From contig CAVRAP010000020.1 in assembly GCA_963718995.1 (NCBI GenBank), forward strand, positions 1 through 64,000: DNA of 64,000 nt. The letters are read 5' to 3'. This DNA is from UBA4744 sp963718995. GTDB taxonomy: Bacteria; Actinomycetota; Acidimicrobiia; Spongiisociales; UBA4744. Each line of letters begins with the position of its first letter. The first letter of the stretch is position 1. This document shows positions 34,408-42,569 of this stretch, one piece after another. Made by a program: the position numbers and the translations under genes. The notes beneath the pieces are model-generated. The model worked only from the letters and a program-made list of their open reading frames with translations. It was not told the DNA's origin and did not search any database.

Positions 34408-34598
34408 TGGTGGAACGAGCTGACATCGAAGCAAAGGCTCGCCAGATCGAGCAGGCGCTTGTCGAAACCAAAGAGAGCGCCCAGGACAAAGCCGTTGTGG
34501 TTGCGGTCGCGGTAGTCGCCATCATTCTGGTGGCTTTCCTCCTCGGCCGCCGGCGCGGCAAGAAGGGCGCAGCCATCATCGAGGTCTTCAAGGCTTGA
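34407..34598 (+). CDS. Small membrane protein (63 aa)
   Basis: Starts MVERADIEAKARQIEQALVE, a short amphipathic helix, then one transmembrane helix 'KAVVVAVAVVAIILVAFLLG' and a basic 'RRRGKKGAA' stretch. GGAGGG at 34391-34396 is the ribosome-binding site. It is coupled to the preceding holin-X-like gene; the pair may work together in the membrane. Function unknown. Confidence 0.6.
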   Translation: MVERADIEAKARQIEQALVETKESAQDKAVVVAVAVVAIILVAFLLGRRRGKKGAAIIEVFKA

Positions 34599-34607
34599 TC
34601 GGACCGA

Positions 34608-34814
34608 TCAGGCGTCGGTAACTCCGCGTTTCGTCAGCCGGATCGTCACTGCGTCTCCCGGTCGAAGCTTCTTCCTGTAAACGCGAGCTGCCGTGGGTTT
34701 CGACGAACGCCACCAGACAATGAGCAGCATGGCAGCGCCGAGCGCAAAGAGGTTTGCATCACCGGTCCGTAATCCACGGAAGCTGTTCGTCAGGCCGCGT
34801 TGCAGCAGGTTCAT
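34608..34814 (-). CDS. Small hypothetical membrane-associated protein
   Basis: 68 residues starting MNLLQRGLTNSFRGLRTGDA, with one transmembrane helix ('FALGAAMLLIVWWRSS') and a basic C-terminus ('RVYRKKLRPGDAVTIRLTKR'). It is convergent with the preceding pair, separated by 9 bases. It is divergent from the micro-peptide and TtuB-like gene. No family recognised. Confidence 0.5.
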   Translation of the reverse strand: MNLLQRGLTNSFRGLRTGDANLFALGAAMLLIVWWRSSKPTAARVYRKKLRPGDAVTIRLTKRGVTDA

Positions 34815-34848
34815 GCAAATGAGGATAGGCGACTTAAAGTATGGACAC

Positions 34849-34947
34849 ATGCGCAACAAAAATTTTGTGAGGATCGTCGTCTGGTTGGTCGTCGTCTCCA
34901 TGGTGCTCACCCTGGTGATCAGCTTTGGAGCGCTGCTGTTCTCTTGA
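34849..34947 (+). CDS. 32-residue membrane micro-peptide, Prli42-like
   Basis: MRNKNFVRIVVWLVVVSMVL followed by TLVISFGALLFS. Basic residues then one transmembrane helix, the same size and shape as the Firmicutes stressosome anchor Prli42 (DUF4044-type). I have no alignment to prove relatedness. The stop overlaps the TTG start of the TtuB-like gene by 3 bp (TTGA), so the two are translationally coupled. Confidence 0.5.
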   Translation: MRNKNFVRIVVWLVVVSMVLTLVISFGALLFS

Positions 34948-35141
34948 AGGTCATACTTCGGCATCCCAAACGAGAAGTCAGCGTGGAGGGCCCGAAACTT
35001 GTCCGTGAGCTACTGGATCACCTGGAGATCGTGCCCGAGTCTGTGTTGGTGATCCGGGGGAACGAACTACTCACCCGCAGCGACAAGGTAGAAGCGGACG
35101 ACACGATCGAGCTACGCCCGGTGATCTCCGGCGGGGCCTGA
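34944..35141 (+). CDS. ttuB: TtuB/ThiS/MoaD-like sulfur-carrier protein
   Basis: 65 residues from TTG 34944: 'KVILRHPKREVSVEGPKLV' and 'RELLDHLEIVPESVLVIRGN', with the end 'ELRPVISGGA'. The ubiquitin-like beta-grasp pattern closely follows Thermus TtuB: 'VIRGNELLTRSDKVEADDTI' against its 'VVAVRGEELL...V.EEDTL'. TtuB ends in GG, to which sulfur is added as a thiocarboxylate; here an extra Ala follows (GGA), so trimming or another activation route is needed. Three bases later comes ttuA. It should donate sulfur for tRNA 2-thiolation and might also be conjugated to proteins, as TtuB is in Thermus. Confidence 0.75.
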   Translation: MKVILRHPKREVSVEGPKLVRELLDHLEIVPESVLVIRGNELLTRSDKVEADDTIELRPVISGGA

Positions 35142-35144
35142 GCG

Positions 35145-36053
35145 ATGAATTGCAGAGTCTGTAAACAGCGCGCGGCCGTTGAGGTACGGCGCCACAACGC
35201 CGCTTTCTGTCCGGATCATTTCATCGATCACGTGCAGCGCCAGGTGGCCCGCACGATTCATGACTTCGAGATGTTCGGGCCGGACGATCGGTTGTTGCTG
35301 GGGGTATCCGGCGGAAAGGACAGCCTGGCATTGTGGGATATTCTGACCGTCCTTGGCTATTCGGTCGACGGGGTGTACCTGCATCTGGGCATCGGTGAGT
35401 ACAGCTCCGAAAGTCTGCTGTTGACGGAGAAGTTCGCGACGGACCGGGGCCTGGCGCTGCGGGTGGTCGACGTGCCGCTCGAATACGGCTTTTCCATACC
35501 GCAGGCGGCATCGACGCAGGGCCGGAATGCCTGCTCGGTGTGCGGATTGTCCAAGCGCTACCTTCTCAACGAAGCGGCCGGTGACTCTGATGTTCTGGTC
35601 ATGGGGCACAACCTCGATGACGAGGCTGCGACCCTTCTGGGCAACGTCCTGAATTGGAATACGGAGTATCTGGGCCGTCAGGCCCCGGTGTTGCCTGCAG
35701 TCCCCGGCCTGGCGCGCAAGGTCAAGCCGTTGATTCGGGTGGCAGAGCGCGAAACGGCAGCATATGCCGTGCTGCGGGGCATCGAATATGAGGTCGAGGA
35801 GTGCCCGATGGTCGCCGGGAACACGGTGAATCGTTTAAAAGAACGGATGAACCTGCTCGAGGGCACATCCCCAGGCGTCAAACAGAAGTTCCTCTTCGGG
35901 TTTCTCGAGCGAGGCGCCGCCCACTTCGACGAAGGGGACAAAGCAAACCTGGTTTCCTGTCGTTCGTGTGGCAGCCCAACCACCGGTGAGGTGTGTGCCT
36001 TTTGCCGGGTGCGGGAGCGGGCAACCAGGCCACGGCCCGAGGGTGAATCATGA
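35145..36053 (+). CDS. ttuA: TtuA-like tRNA 2-thiolation enzyme
   Basis: A 302-residue protein. N-terminal zinc finger (C3, C6, C22, H25), PP-loop 'SGGKDS' (55-60), the family block 'LGIGEYSSESLLLTEKFATD', the 4Fe-4S-type site 'NACSVCGLSKRYLLNEAA', 'GHNLDDEAATLLGNVLNWNT', and a C-terminal zinc finger 'CRSCGSPTTGEVCAFCR'. These match Thermus TtuA nearly step by step. TtuA adenylates U54/T54 in the tRNA T-loop and adds sulfur delivered by TtuB. It overlaps the next gene by 4 bp (ATGA). NcsA-like U34 thiolases are a less likely alternative. Confidence 0.88.
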   Translation: MNCRVCKQRAAVEVRRHNAAFCPDHFIDHVQRQVARTIHDFEMFGPDDRLLLGVSGGKDSLALWDILTVLGYSVDGVYLHLGIGEYSSESLLLTEKFATDRGLALRVVDVPLEYGFSIPQAASTQGRNACSVCGLSKRYLLNEAAGDSDVLVMGHNLDDEAATLLGNVLNWNTEYLGRQAPVLPAVPGLARKVKPLIRVAERETAAYAVLRGIEYEVEECPMVAGNTVNRLKERMNLLEGTSPGVKQKFLFGFLERGAAHFDEGDKANLVSCRSCGSPTTGEVCAFCRVRERATRPRPEGES

Positions 36054-36871
36054 CCAGGCTTATGGCCCCCGGCGACGATTGCCTGCTCATCGATGCCAAG
36101 GGCCGGTACTACCTCATCCGTCTCACTGAGGGTGGCGAGTTCCATTCGCATCTGGGGAAATTGCCTCATGCCGACATCATCGGCGTTCCCGAGGGCAGCT
36201 CGGTCCAATCGGAGAAGGGGAGTCGGCTCGTGGCGCTGCGCCCCCGCTTCTTCGACTACGTCCTGAAGATGAAACGAGGTGCGCAGGTCGTCTACCCAAA
36301 AGACATCGGACCGATCCTCGTCTACGCCGACATCGCACCCGGATCGCTGGTCCTCGAAGCCGGCACCGGTTCTGGCGCCTTGACGATGGCTCTGGTGAGA
36401 GCGGTTGGTCCCGGCGGGCGGGTCGTAAGCATCGAACGTCGCGAGGATCACGCCGAGCACGCTCAGAACGCTATTGCCCGCTTCTTCGGAGAACTGCCGG
36501 GCAATCTGGAACTGCGCATCGGTGACGTGGAGGACATGGTGGCCGACGTCCAACCGGACCGAATCGTCTTGGATCTTCCGCAGCCGTGGGACGTGGTGGA
36601 TGCCGCCGTCGAGTCGCTGCAAGGCGGGGGAGTCTTCTGCTCCTACGTGCCGACCGTCCCTCAAATGCAGCAGACCGTTGAAACCCTCCGGGCGAGCGGA
36701 TCCTTCATTGAGCTGGCATCTTTCGAAACCTTCTTGCGGACCTGGAACGTCGACGGCCGCTCGGTCCGACCGGACCACCGCATGGTCGGACATACCGGTT
36801 TCATAACCGTGGCGCGGGAAGATCCTGACTGCGGAGACATAATGATCGAAGCCGGACTTACGGTTCGATGA
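36050..36871 (+). CDS. trmI: tRNA (adenine-58-N1)-methyltransferase TrmI
   Basis: A 273-residue protein with the TrmI N-terminal barrel ('LLIDAKGRYYLIRLTEGGEF') and the SAM domain: 'VLEAGTGSGALTMALVRAVG' (motif I, about 101-120), 'VVSIERREDHAEHAQNAIAR' and the catalytic 'VLDLPQPWDVV'. It makes m1A58 in the tRNA T-loop. In M. tuberculosis its orthologue (Rv2118c) sits close to mpa, as here. In Thermus, m1A58 promotes s2T54 formation by TtuA; both genes are adjacent here. Its end overlaps the ferredoxin end by 14 bp. Confidence 0.93.
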   Translation: MTRLMAPGDDCLLIDAKGRYYLIRLTEGGEFHSHLGKLPHADIIGVPEGSSVQSEKGSRLVALRPRFFDYVLKMKRGAQVVYPKDIGPILVYADIAPGSLVLEAGTGSGALTMALVRAVGPGGRVVSIERREDHAEHAQNAIARFFGELPGNLELRIGDVEDMVADVQPDRIVLDLPQPWDVVDAAVESLQGGGVFCSYVPTVPQMQQTVETLRASGSFIELASFETFLRTWNVDGRSVRPDHRMVGHTGFITVAREDPDCGDIMIEAGLTVR

Positions 36872-37103
36872 AGATGCATTCTCCCGGGCATTCCTCGGCG
36901 GACTCAATCGTCAAGTCCTCTTGACCGGCGGGAACGACCGCCACTCCGGCAGACCCCTCCTCGTTTCCTTCTGAGGCGGCGAAGATCTTGGCCCCTTCAC
37001 GCACGTAGGCCAAGCCGTCGTCGAGCAGCACAAAGACGTCGGGCGCGATTTCCTCGCAGAGCCCATCTCCTGTGCAGAGGTCCTGATCGATCCATACCTT
37101 CAT
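36858..37103 (-). CDS. Ferredoxin, [3Fe-4S]/[4Fe-4S] single-cluster type
   Basis: 81 residues starting MKVWIDQDLCTGDGLCEEIA. Cys10, Asp13, Cys16, Cys72 and Cys76 ('EECPGECIFIEP') give the C-x2-D-x2-C ... C-P pattern of single-cluster ferredoxins, where the second ligand position is Asp and the cluster may be 3Fe. AGGAG precedes the ATG. Convergent with trmI. It could accept electrons from the KorAB or feed the NfnAB-like pair in this window. Confidence 0.88.
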   Translation of the reverse strand: MKVWIDQDLCTGDGLCEEIAPDVFVLLDDGLAYVREGAKIFAASEGNEEGSAGVAVVPAGQEDLTIESAEECPGECIFIEP

Positions 37104-37250
37104 GGTCTGCTCCTGGTAGCCAATGGTTGTGAGCGCGACGCTGGATCTTAGCGACAGGGTGATTATGCACGCGATTTCCGGCAGCCTTGAAGACTCGGGA
37201 GAAGTCTCGCGCTCTTCGTATACTGAAAAGGACTGACGTCGAGGTGAGTA

Positions 37251-38988
37251 ATGAACCCAGGGACCGAAGACCCGAGACAAGCAGAAGAGATATCGGCGCT
37301 ACGGGCAACCGCGCGCTCGCTGCAGGAAGAACTGGTCGTCTTGCGCCGTCGTCTTCAGGACGCTCCGACCAGGATGCGCATGCTGGAGGAACGGCTTACC
37401 GAGACAAAAGGCCGTCTGGCGCAGGCCATAGCTCAGAACGACAAGTTGTCGGCCGTGCTCGAGGAAGCCCGGCAGCAATTGGCCGTGCTCCGGGAAGAGG
37501 TCGAGAAGCTGTCCGCACCCCCGAACGCTTTCGGGGCCATCCTGGGTATCAACGAGGATGGGACCGTCGATGTCATGATGGGCGGCCGAAAGCTCCGGGT
37601 CAATGCCCAGCCGAACATCGAAGTGAAGCAACTCCAGGTCGGCCAGGAAGTCCTGCTCAACGAATCCATGAACCTCATCGATGTGCGCGATTTCGAGCCG
37701 ACCGGTGAAGTGGCAGCCGTCAAGGAAAACCTGGGCGACGGGCGCCTGCTCGTGTTGGCCCACGCCGACGAGGAGCGGGTGGTCGAATTGGCCGACTCGA
37801 TGGCCGGACAGCCGCTTCGGGCCGGCGATCACGTACGGATCGACTCGCGATCCGGCCTGGTGCTGGAGAGAATCAACAGACCAGAAGTCGAGGAACTGGT
37901 CCTGGAAGAAGTGCCGGACGTCACCTACGAGCAGGTGGGCGGTTTGCGAGGTCAGATCGAGACCATTCGCGACGCCGTTGAGTTGCCCTATGTGCACAAG
38001 GAAAGATTTGATCGCTACGGGCTGGAAGCCCCCAAGGGGGTGCTCCTCTACGGGCCCCCCGGGTGCGGCAAAACGCTCATTGCCAAGGCCGTTGCCAACA
38101 GCCTGGCGAAGGCGGTCGCCAACCGGATGGGCAGTGATGACGCCAAGTCGTACTTCCTGAATATCAAGGGACCGGAGTTGCTCAACAAGTACGTTGGCGA
38201 GACCGAACGCCAGATCCGCTTGATCTTCCAGCGGGCCAAAGAGAAATCCGACGAAGGGGTGCCCGTCATCGTGTTCTTCGATGAGATGGACTCCCTGTTT
38301 CGGACCCGGGGGACCGGTATTTCATCGGATGTCGAGTCGACCATCGTCCCGCAGTTGCTTTCTGAACTCGACGGTGTCGAGAGCCTCAAGAACGTGATCG
38401 TGATCGGTGCATCCAACCGGGAGGACCTCATCGACCCGGCCATCCTCCGTCCTGGCAGGCTGGACGTGAAGATCAAGATCAGCCGCCCCGATGCGGATGC
38501 TGCCCGGCAGATCTTCGGCATTTATCTCGGAGGCGGACATACCGCTCGACGAAGGCGAGGTTGCGGCTGCGGGCATCAGCGATCTGTTGGTCGCCAAGAT
38601 GATCGACAATACGGTCGAGTTGATGTACTCGACGGAACCCGAGAATCGTTTCCTGGAGGTCACCTATGCCAACGGGGACCGGGAGGTGCTCTTCTTCAAG
38701 GACTTTTCGAGCGGTGCCATGATCGAGAACATCGTCCGGCGCGCCAAGAAGGACGCCATCAAGCGGGAGATCGCGGCAGGGCCGAGCGGGTTGCGGGTCA
38801 CGGATCTGCTGGCAGCCATCAAACAAGAGTTCGCCGAACACGAAGACCTTCCCAACACAACCAATCCGGACGACTGGGCGAAGATCTCGGGCAAGAAAGG
38901 CGAGCGGATCGTCTACGTTCGCACGCTGATCGAGGGTGAAGCTGAAGGTAAGTCGATCGAAGCTATCTCCACCGGCCAGTACCTCTGA
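37251..38988 (+). CDS. mpa: Proteasome-associated ATPase Mpa/ARC (frameshifted)
   Basis: About 579 residues. N-terminal coiled coil (about 10-80) that binds Pup, then two OB folds, then the AAA domain: Walker A 'GPPGCGKT' near residue 268, Walker B 'VIVFFDEMDSLFRTRG', and the end 'GQYL', the tail that docks into the 20S gate. A one-base insertion in the G run near 38530 splits 'ARQIFGIYL' from 'ADIPLDEGEVAAAGISDLLV'. It unfolds pupylated proteins and feeds them to PrcBA. ATG at 37251 follows GAGGTGAG. dop follows 2 bp later. Confidence 0.93.
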
Positions 38989-38990
38989 TT

Positions 38991-40513
38991 GTGACCGTCC
39001 ACAAAGTCTGCGGGATCGAGACTGAATACGGCAGTCTCGGTTCGCAACCAGGCGGATTTCAATCCGGCGATCGCCTCCGGGTTGGTAGTGAATTCCTACG
39101 CAGGAACCCGAGCGCGGGTGCAGTGGTCGTTCGAGGAAGAGTCACCGGGTCGGGACGCTCGCGGATTCGGGGTTGAGGGGGCAGTTGTCGCCGACTACGA
39201 CAGCGCTCTCGTCAATGTGGTCCTATCCAACGGTGCCCGGCTGTACGTCGATCATGCCCACCCCGAGTACGCAACGCCAGAGTGTTTCGATCCGCTCGAA
39301 GCCGCTCTCCACGACAAGGCTGGAGAGGTGGTCATGGCCAGGGCGGGGATCTCAGCGGGTGCGCTCCTGGAACCCGGACAACGAATGGGTCTGTACAAGA
39401 ACAACAGCGATGGAAAGGGCAATTCGTACGGGACCCACGAGAACTACTTGCTCTCCCGTGAGTTGCCGTTTGCCGACGTCATTCAATACTTCACGACCTT
39501 CCTGGTGAGCCGGCAGCTCTACACCGGATCAGGAAAAGTCGGGTCTGAGAACGGTCGCCCGGCCGTCCCGTTTCAGTTGACCCAACGGGCGGACTTCTTC
39601 GAGGAACGAGTCGGGCTCGAAACAACTCTGAAAAGGCCCATCATCAACACCCGCGACGAACCGCACGGAGACCCGACGAAATACCGGCGCCTCCACGTGA
39701 TCATCGGTGACGCGAACCTCTCCGAGATCCAGACGTTCGTCAAGCTCGGGACGGCATCGCTGTTCCTGGCAGCCCTCGAGGATGGGGCTCTGCCGGATCC
39801 GGTTGAGCTGGAGGATCCGGTGGCCGCCACCTGGCAGGTCAGCCACGACCTTGGCTTGCAGCTTCCCCTGTCGCTCGCGGAAGGTGGGTCGGCGACGGCC
39901 CTCGAGCTGTCCTGGCAATACCTGGAATGGCTGACGAAGTATGCGGAACAGGTGGCCCCGAACCCGATCTATGAACGCGTCTTGAGCTTATGGGAGGGGA
40001 TCCTGACCGACCTCGAGACGAGACCCGGTCCTTCTCGCGGACCGGTTGGATTGGGCGGCCAAACTTCGAATTTTGGAAGGCTTCCGGGCGCGGGACGACC
40101 TGGCGTGGGATGATCCGAAGCTGCAGGCCCTGGATCTTCAGTACCACGATGTCGATCCGGAGCGCGGCCTCTACTACCGGCTGGCCGGGCGGGGTTCGAT
40201 GCAGCGCCTCTTCACCGACGACGAGATCGAGGCGGCAGTTGCCGAGCCGCCCGAACGCACCCGGGCGTACTTTCGAGGTCGCTGCGTTGCGAGGTTCTCC
40301 CCATCGCTGGTCGCGGCCAACTGGGATTCGTTGGTGTTCGAAGTGGGGGAAGATACGCTGAAGCGGGTGCCTATGATGGAACCGCTGCGGGGGACGAAAG
40401 AACATGTTGATACCGTGCTGGAACGGGCGGCTGATGCGGCCGAATTGGTTCGAGCACTAGGAGGTAGCAATGGCCGAACAGGAACGGAAGAAGGTCCAGC
40501 GGAAGGGAACTGA
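38991..40513 (+). CDS. dop: Depupylase / Pup deamidase Dop (two frameshifts)
   Basis: About 505 residues. It starts with 'GIETEYG', the ATP-binding motif that marks Dop (PafA has GIENEYG). An extra A at 39033 and another near 40021 break the frame; repaired it reads 'EYGVSVRNQADFNPAIASGL' and 'VLLADRLDWAAKLRILEGF'. 'HPEYATPECFDPLEAALHDK' and 'NNSDGKGNSYGTHENYLLSR' are conserved core motifs. It deamidates the Gln at the end of Pup (GGQ to GGE) and removes Pup from proteins. GTG start at 38991. The last 44 bp overlap pup, so the true end may be slightly earlier. Confidence 0.92.
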
Positions 40514-40664
40514 AGCTGAGTCCGAGGCCGTGCAACCTGTCTCTGGCGAGACGGCTGCCGAGACGACCGAAAAGATCGACGAGTTGCTTGACGAGATAGA
40601 TGAGGTCCTCGAGGAGAACGCCGAGGAGTTCGTCAAGAACTACGTCCAAAAGGGCGGGCAATGA
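40470..40664 (+). CDS. pup: Prokaryotic ubiquitin-like protein Pup
   Basis: 64 residues, starting MAEQERKKVQRKGTEAESEA and ending 'EEFVKNYVQKGGQ'. The C-terminal helix 'IDELLDEIDEVLEENAEEFV' binds the Mpa coiled coil, and the GGQ end must be deamidated by Dop to GGE before ligation by PafA. AGGAGGT lies 5 bases before the ATG. The stop overlaps prcB's ATG (ATGA). Length and composition are typical: no cysteine, mainly disordered, very acidic C-terminal half. Confidence 0.97.
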   Translation: MAEQERKKVQRKGTEAESEAVQPVSGETAAETTEKIDELLDEIDEVLEENAEEFVKNYVQKGGQ

Positions 40665-41458
40665 GCGTCGACCGATTCACCGGCGGATTGCCCGCCGGTG
40701 CTCCGGCGCCGGGTACCAGCTTCACCGACCTCCTTCGATCATTGGATCTTGCCCCGGAATGGAAAGGAGCCGCCACCATCGGCTCCGTTCCAGCTCCGGA
40801 AGGCACCACGGTGCTGGCTCTTCGATATGCAGACGGGGTCGTGATGGTCGGTGACCGCCAGGCCACCGAGGGTCACCAGGTCGCCCATCGCAGGATTCAG
40901 AAAGTCTTCCAAGCCGACGCCTACTCAGCCGTTGCGATTTCGGGAACGGCCGGCTTGGCGATCGAAATGGTGCGTCTGTTCCAGACGGAACTGGAGCACT
41001 ACGAGAAACTCGAAGGAGCCAGACTCAGCCTCGAGGGCAAGGCCACGTATCTGGCCCGGATGGTCCGTGCGCAGCTTCCGATGGTCTTCCAGGGTTTGGT
41101 GGTCGTGCCGCTCTTCGCAGGCTTCGATGAGTCCGCCCAGGAAGGACGCCTCTACACCTTCGACGTTGTCGGAGGGCGTTACGAGGAGCACGACTTCGGG
41201 GCAACCGGCTCAGGCGGCCGGGACGCCAAATCGTACTTGCGGGGTGCCTTTGCGGAAGGTCTCGACGAAGGCGCAGCCCTCGATGTCGCTCTGGGGGCCC
41301 TGGTCGCTGCCGCCGAAGAAGACACGGCTACCGGCGGCCCGGACGTTCAGCGCGGGATCTTCCCGAATGTTGTGACGGTCACCGCGGCAGGGTTTCGGGA
41401 AATCCCTGAGGAACGAGTTGCCTCGATAGCAGCGGTGGCGATGGAGGCAACGCGATGA
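40661..41458 (+). CDS. prcB: 20S proteasome beta subunit PrcB
   Basis: 265 residues. The first 48 residues are a propeptide; processing before Thr49 ('APEG|TTVLAL') exposes the catalytic threonine. Counting from Thr1, Asp17 ('GDRQAT') and Lys33 ('RRIQK') of the active site are present. 'VVVPLFAGFDESAQEGRLYT' is the usual central strand region. It forms the two inner rings of the proteolytic core with PrcA. ATGA overlaps on both sides. Confidence 0.97.
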   Translation: MSVDRFTGGLPAGAPAPGTSFTDLLRSLDLAPEWKGAATIGSVPAPEGTTVLALRYADGVVMVGDRQATEGHQVAHRRIQKVFQADAYSAVAISGTAGLAIEMVRLFQTELEHYEKLEGARLSLEGKATYLARMVRAQLPMVFQGLVVVPLFAGFDESAQEGRLYTFDVVGGRYEEHDFGATGSGGRDAKSYLRGAFAEGLDEGAALDVALGALVAAAEEDTATGGPDVQRGIFPNVVTVTAAGFREIPEERVASIAAVAMEATR

Positions 41459-42129
41459 GCATGCCGTTCTACGTTCCGCCGGAGCAGCTGGTCAAGGATC
41501 GTGCGGAGTACGCCAGGAAGGGTATTGCCCGCGGCCGGTCCATCGTTGCGATGGAATACGTTGACGGGGTGCTGCTCCTCGCTGAGAACCCCAGCCGGAC
41601 CCTGTACAAGATCAGTGAGATCTACGATCGGATCGCGTTCGCCGGTGTCGGCAAATACAACGAATTCGAAGCTCTCCGGGTAGCCGGTATCAGGCATGCT
41701 GATCTCAAGGGTTACATGTACGGCCGGCCCGACGTCGCTGCGAAAGGGCTCGCCAACGCATTCTCCCAAACACTGGGAAACATCTTCACTCACGAAATCA
41801 AGCCGTATGAAGTCGAGATACTCGTTACTGAAGTCGGGAGAGATGGGGCGGACAACAAGCTCTTCAAGGTTACCTACGACGGCACGCTCTACGACGAACG
41901 AGGCTTCTGTGCCATCGGCGGCCAGGCGGACATCCTGACGACGACCCTGGCCGAGCTTTACGAAGCGCCGGGTTCTCTGAACGAGACGGTGCACATGGTG
42001 GCCGATGCCTTCGCGCAAGTCGAACAACGAGAGATCGATGGTTGGGAAGCGGCGGTCCTCGACGGTACCGGCGAACGTCGCACCTTCCGACGACTCACCC
42101 AGGAAGAGATCACCAGCGCGCTCGCCTAA
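41455..42129 (+). CDS. prcA: 20S proteasome alpha subunit PrcA
   Basis: 224 residues beginning MSMPFYVPPEQLVKDRAEYA, the N-terminal gate segment, then 'RKGIARGRSIVAMEYVDGVL' and 'RTLYKISEIYDRIAFAGVGK'. It forms the outer rings and the gated pore to which Mpa docks through its GQYL tail. The ATG overlaps the prcB stop. It is the last gene of the mpa-dop-pup-prcB-prcA run, followed by a convergent gene. Confidence 0.97.
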   Translation: MSMPFYVPPEQLVKDRAEYARKGIARGRSIVAMEYVDGVLLLAENPSRTLYKISEIYDRIAFAGVGKYNEFEALRVAGIRHADLKGYMYGRPDVAAKGLANAFSQTLGNIFTHEIKPYEVEILVTEVGRDGADNKLFKVTYDGTLYDERGFCAIGGQADILTTTLAELYEAPGSLNETVHMVADAFAQVEQREIDGWEAAVLDGTGERRTFRRLTQEEITSALA

Positions 42130-42150
42130 CCGAGCGGTCCCGGTTCAGAA

Positions 42151-42507
42151 CTAGGCGCCCAGCACCCGCGCGTAGCCAAAAACGGCGATCAGCACCGCCG
42201 CCACCAGCCACCATATCCACGAGCGCAGGGGAGAGGTCGATAGCCCCGGGCCGATGGTGTCCACGTCGGCAACGATGGCGTCGACGTCGGCAGCCAGAAG
42301 AATGAGGCGGGCTTCGTCCATGCGATCGGGCGGGATCCAGATTTCGGTCACCGCCATGGCTCCGATGTTGAGGCGGTACGGGCCGAGAGCTTCGCCGCGC
42401 ACCCGGGCGTCGATCCCTTCCGAATCCAGGCGGGCTCTGAGCAGCATGGCCTGGTTCGGATCACTGACTTTTGCGAGGAGCACAAAACTCGATTCCATCC
42501 TCGCCAT
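42151..42507 (-). CDS. DUF2007-like protein with a C-terminal membrane anchor
   Basis: 118 residues. 'SSFVLLAKVSDPNQAMLLRA' and 'RLDSEGIDARVRGEALGPYR' followed by 'VTEIWIPPDRMDEARLIL' match DUF2007, a small ferredoxin-like fold proposed to bind ligands or signal. One transmembrane helix ends the protein ('WIWWLVAAVLIAVFGYARVL'). It is divergent from pafA, 62 bp apart. Start at 42507 or at the ATG three codons later. Confidence 0.78.
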   Translation of the reverse strand: MARMESSFVLLAKVSDPNQAMLLRARLDSEGIDARVRGEALGPYRLNIGAMAVTEIWIPPDRMDEARLILLAADVDAIVADVDTIGPGLSTSPLRSWIWWLVAAVLIAVFGYARVLGA

Positions 42508-42569
42508 TCTGAGGCATCCCGGTAGTTAGCACAGGTCCGTGGCGATGAACCGGGCCGGGGTACCCTGAC

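Noticed and set aside
34114..34598. Phage lysis module because of the holin-X-like gene
   Set aside because: No endolysin or phage genes nearby; holin-X-like proteins are common non-phage actinobacterial membrane proteins.
34596..34612. Short inverted repeat TGATCGG-A-CCGATCA as a bidirectional terminator
   Set aside because: The stem is only 7 bp with a 1-base centre and no T-tract; it may be chance in a 9-base gap between convergent genes.
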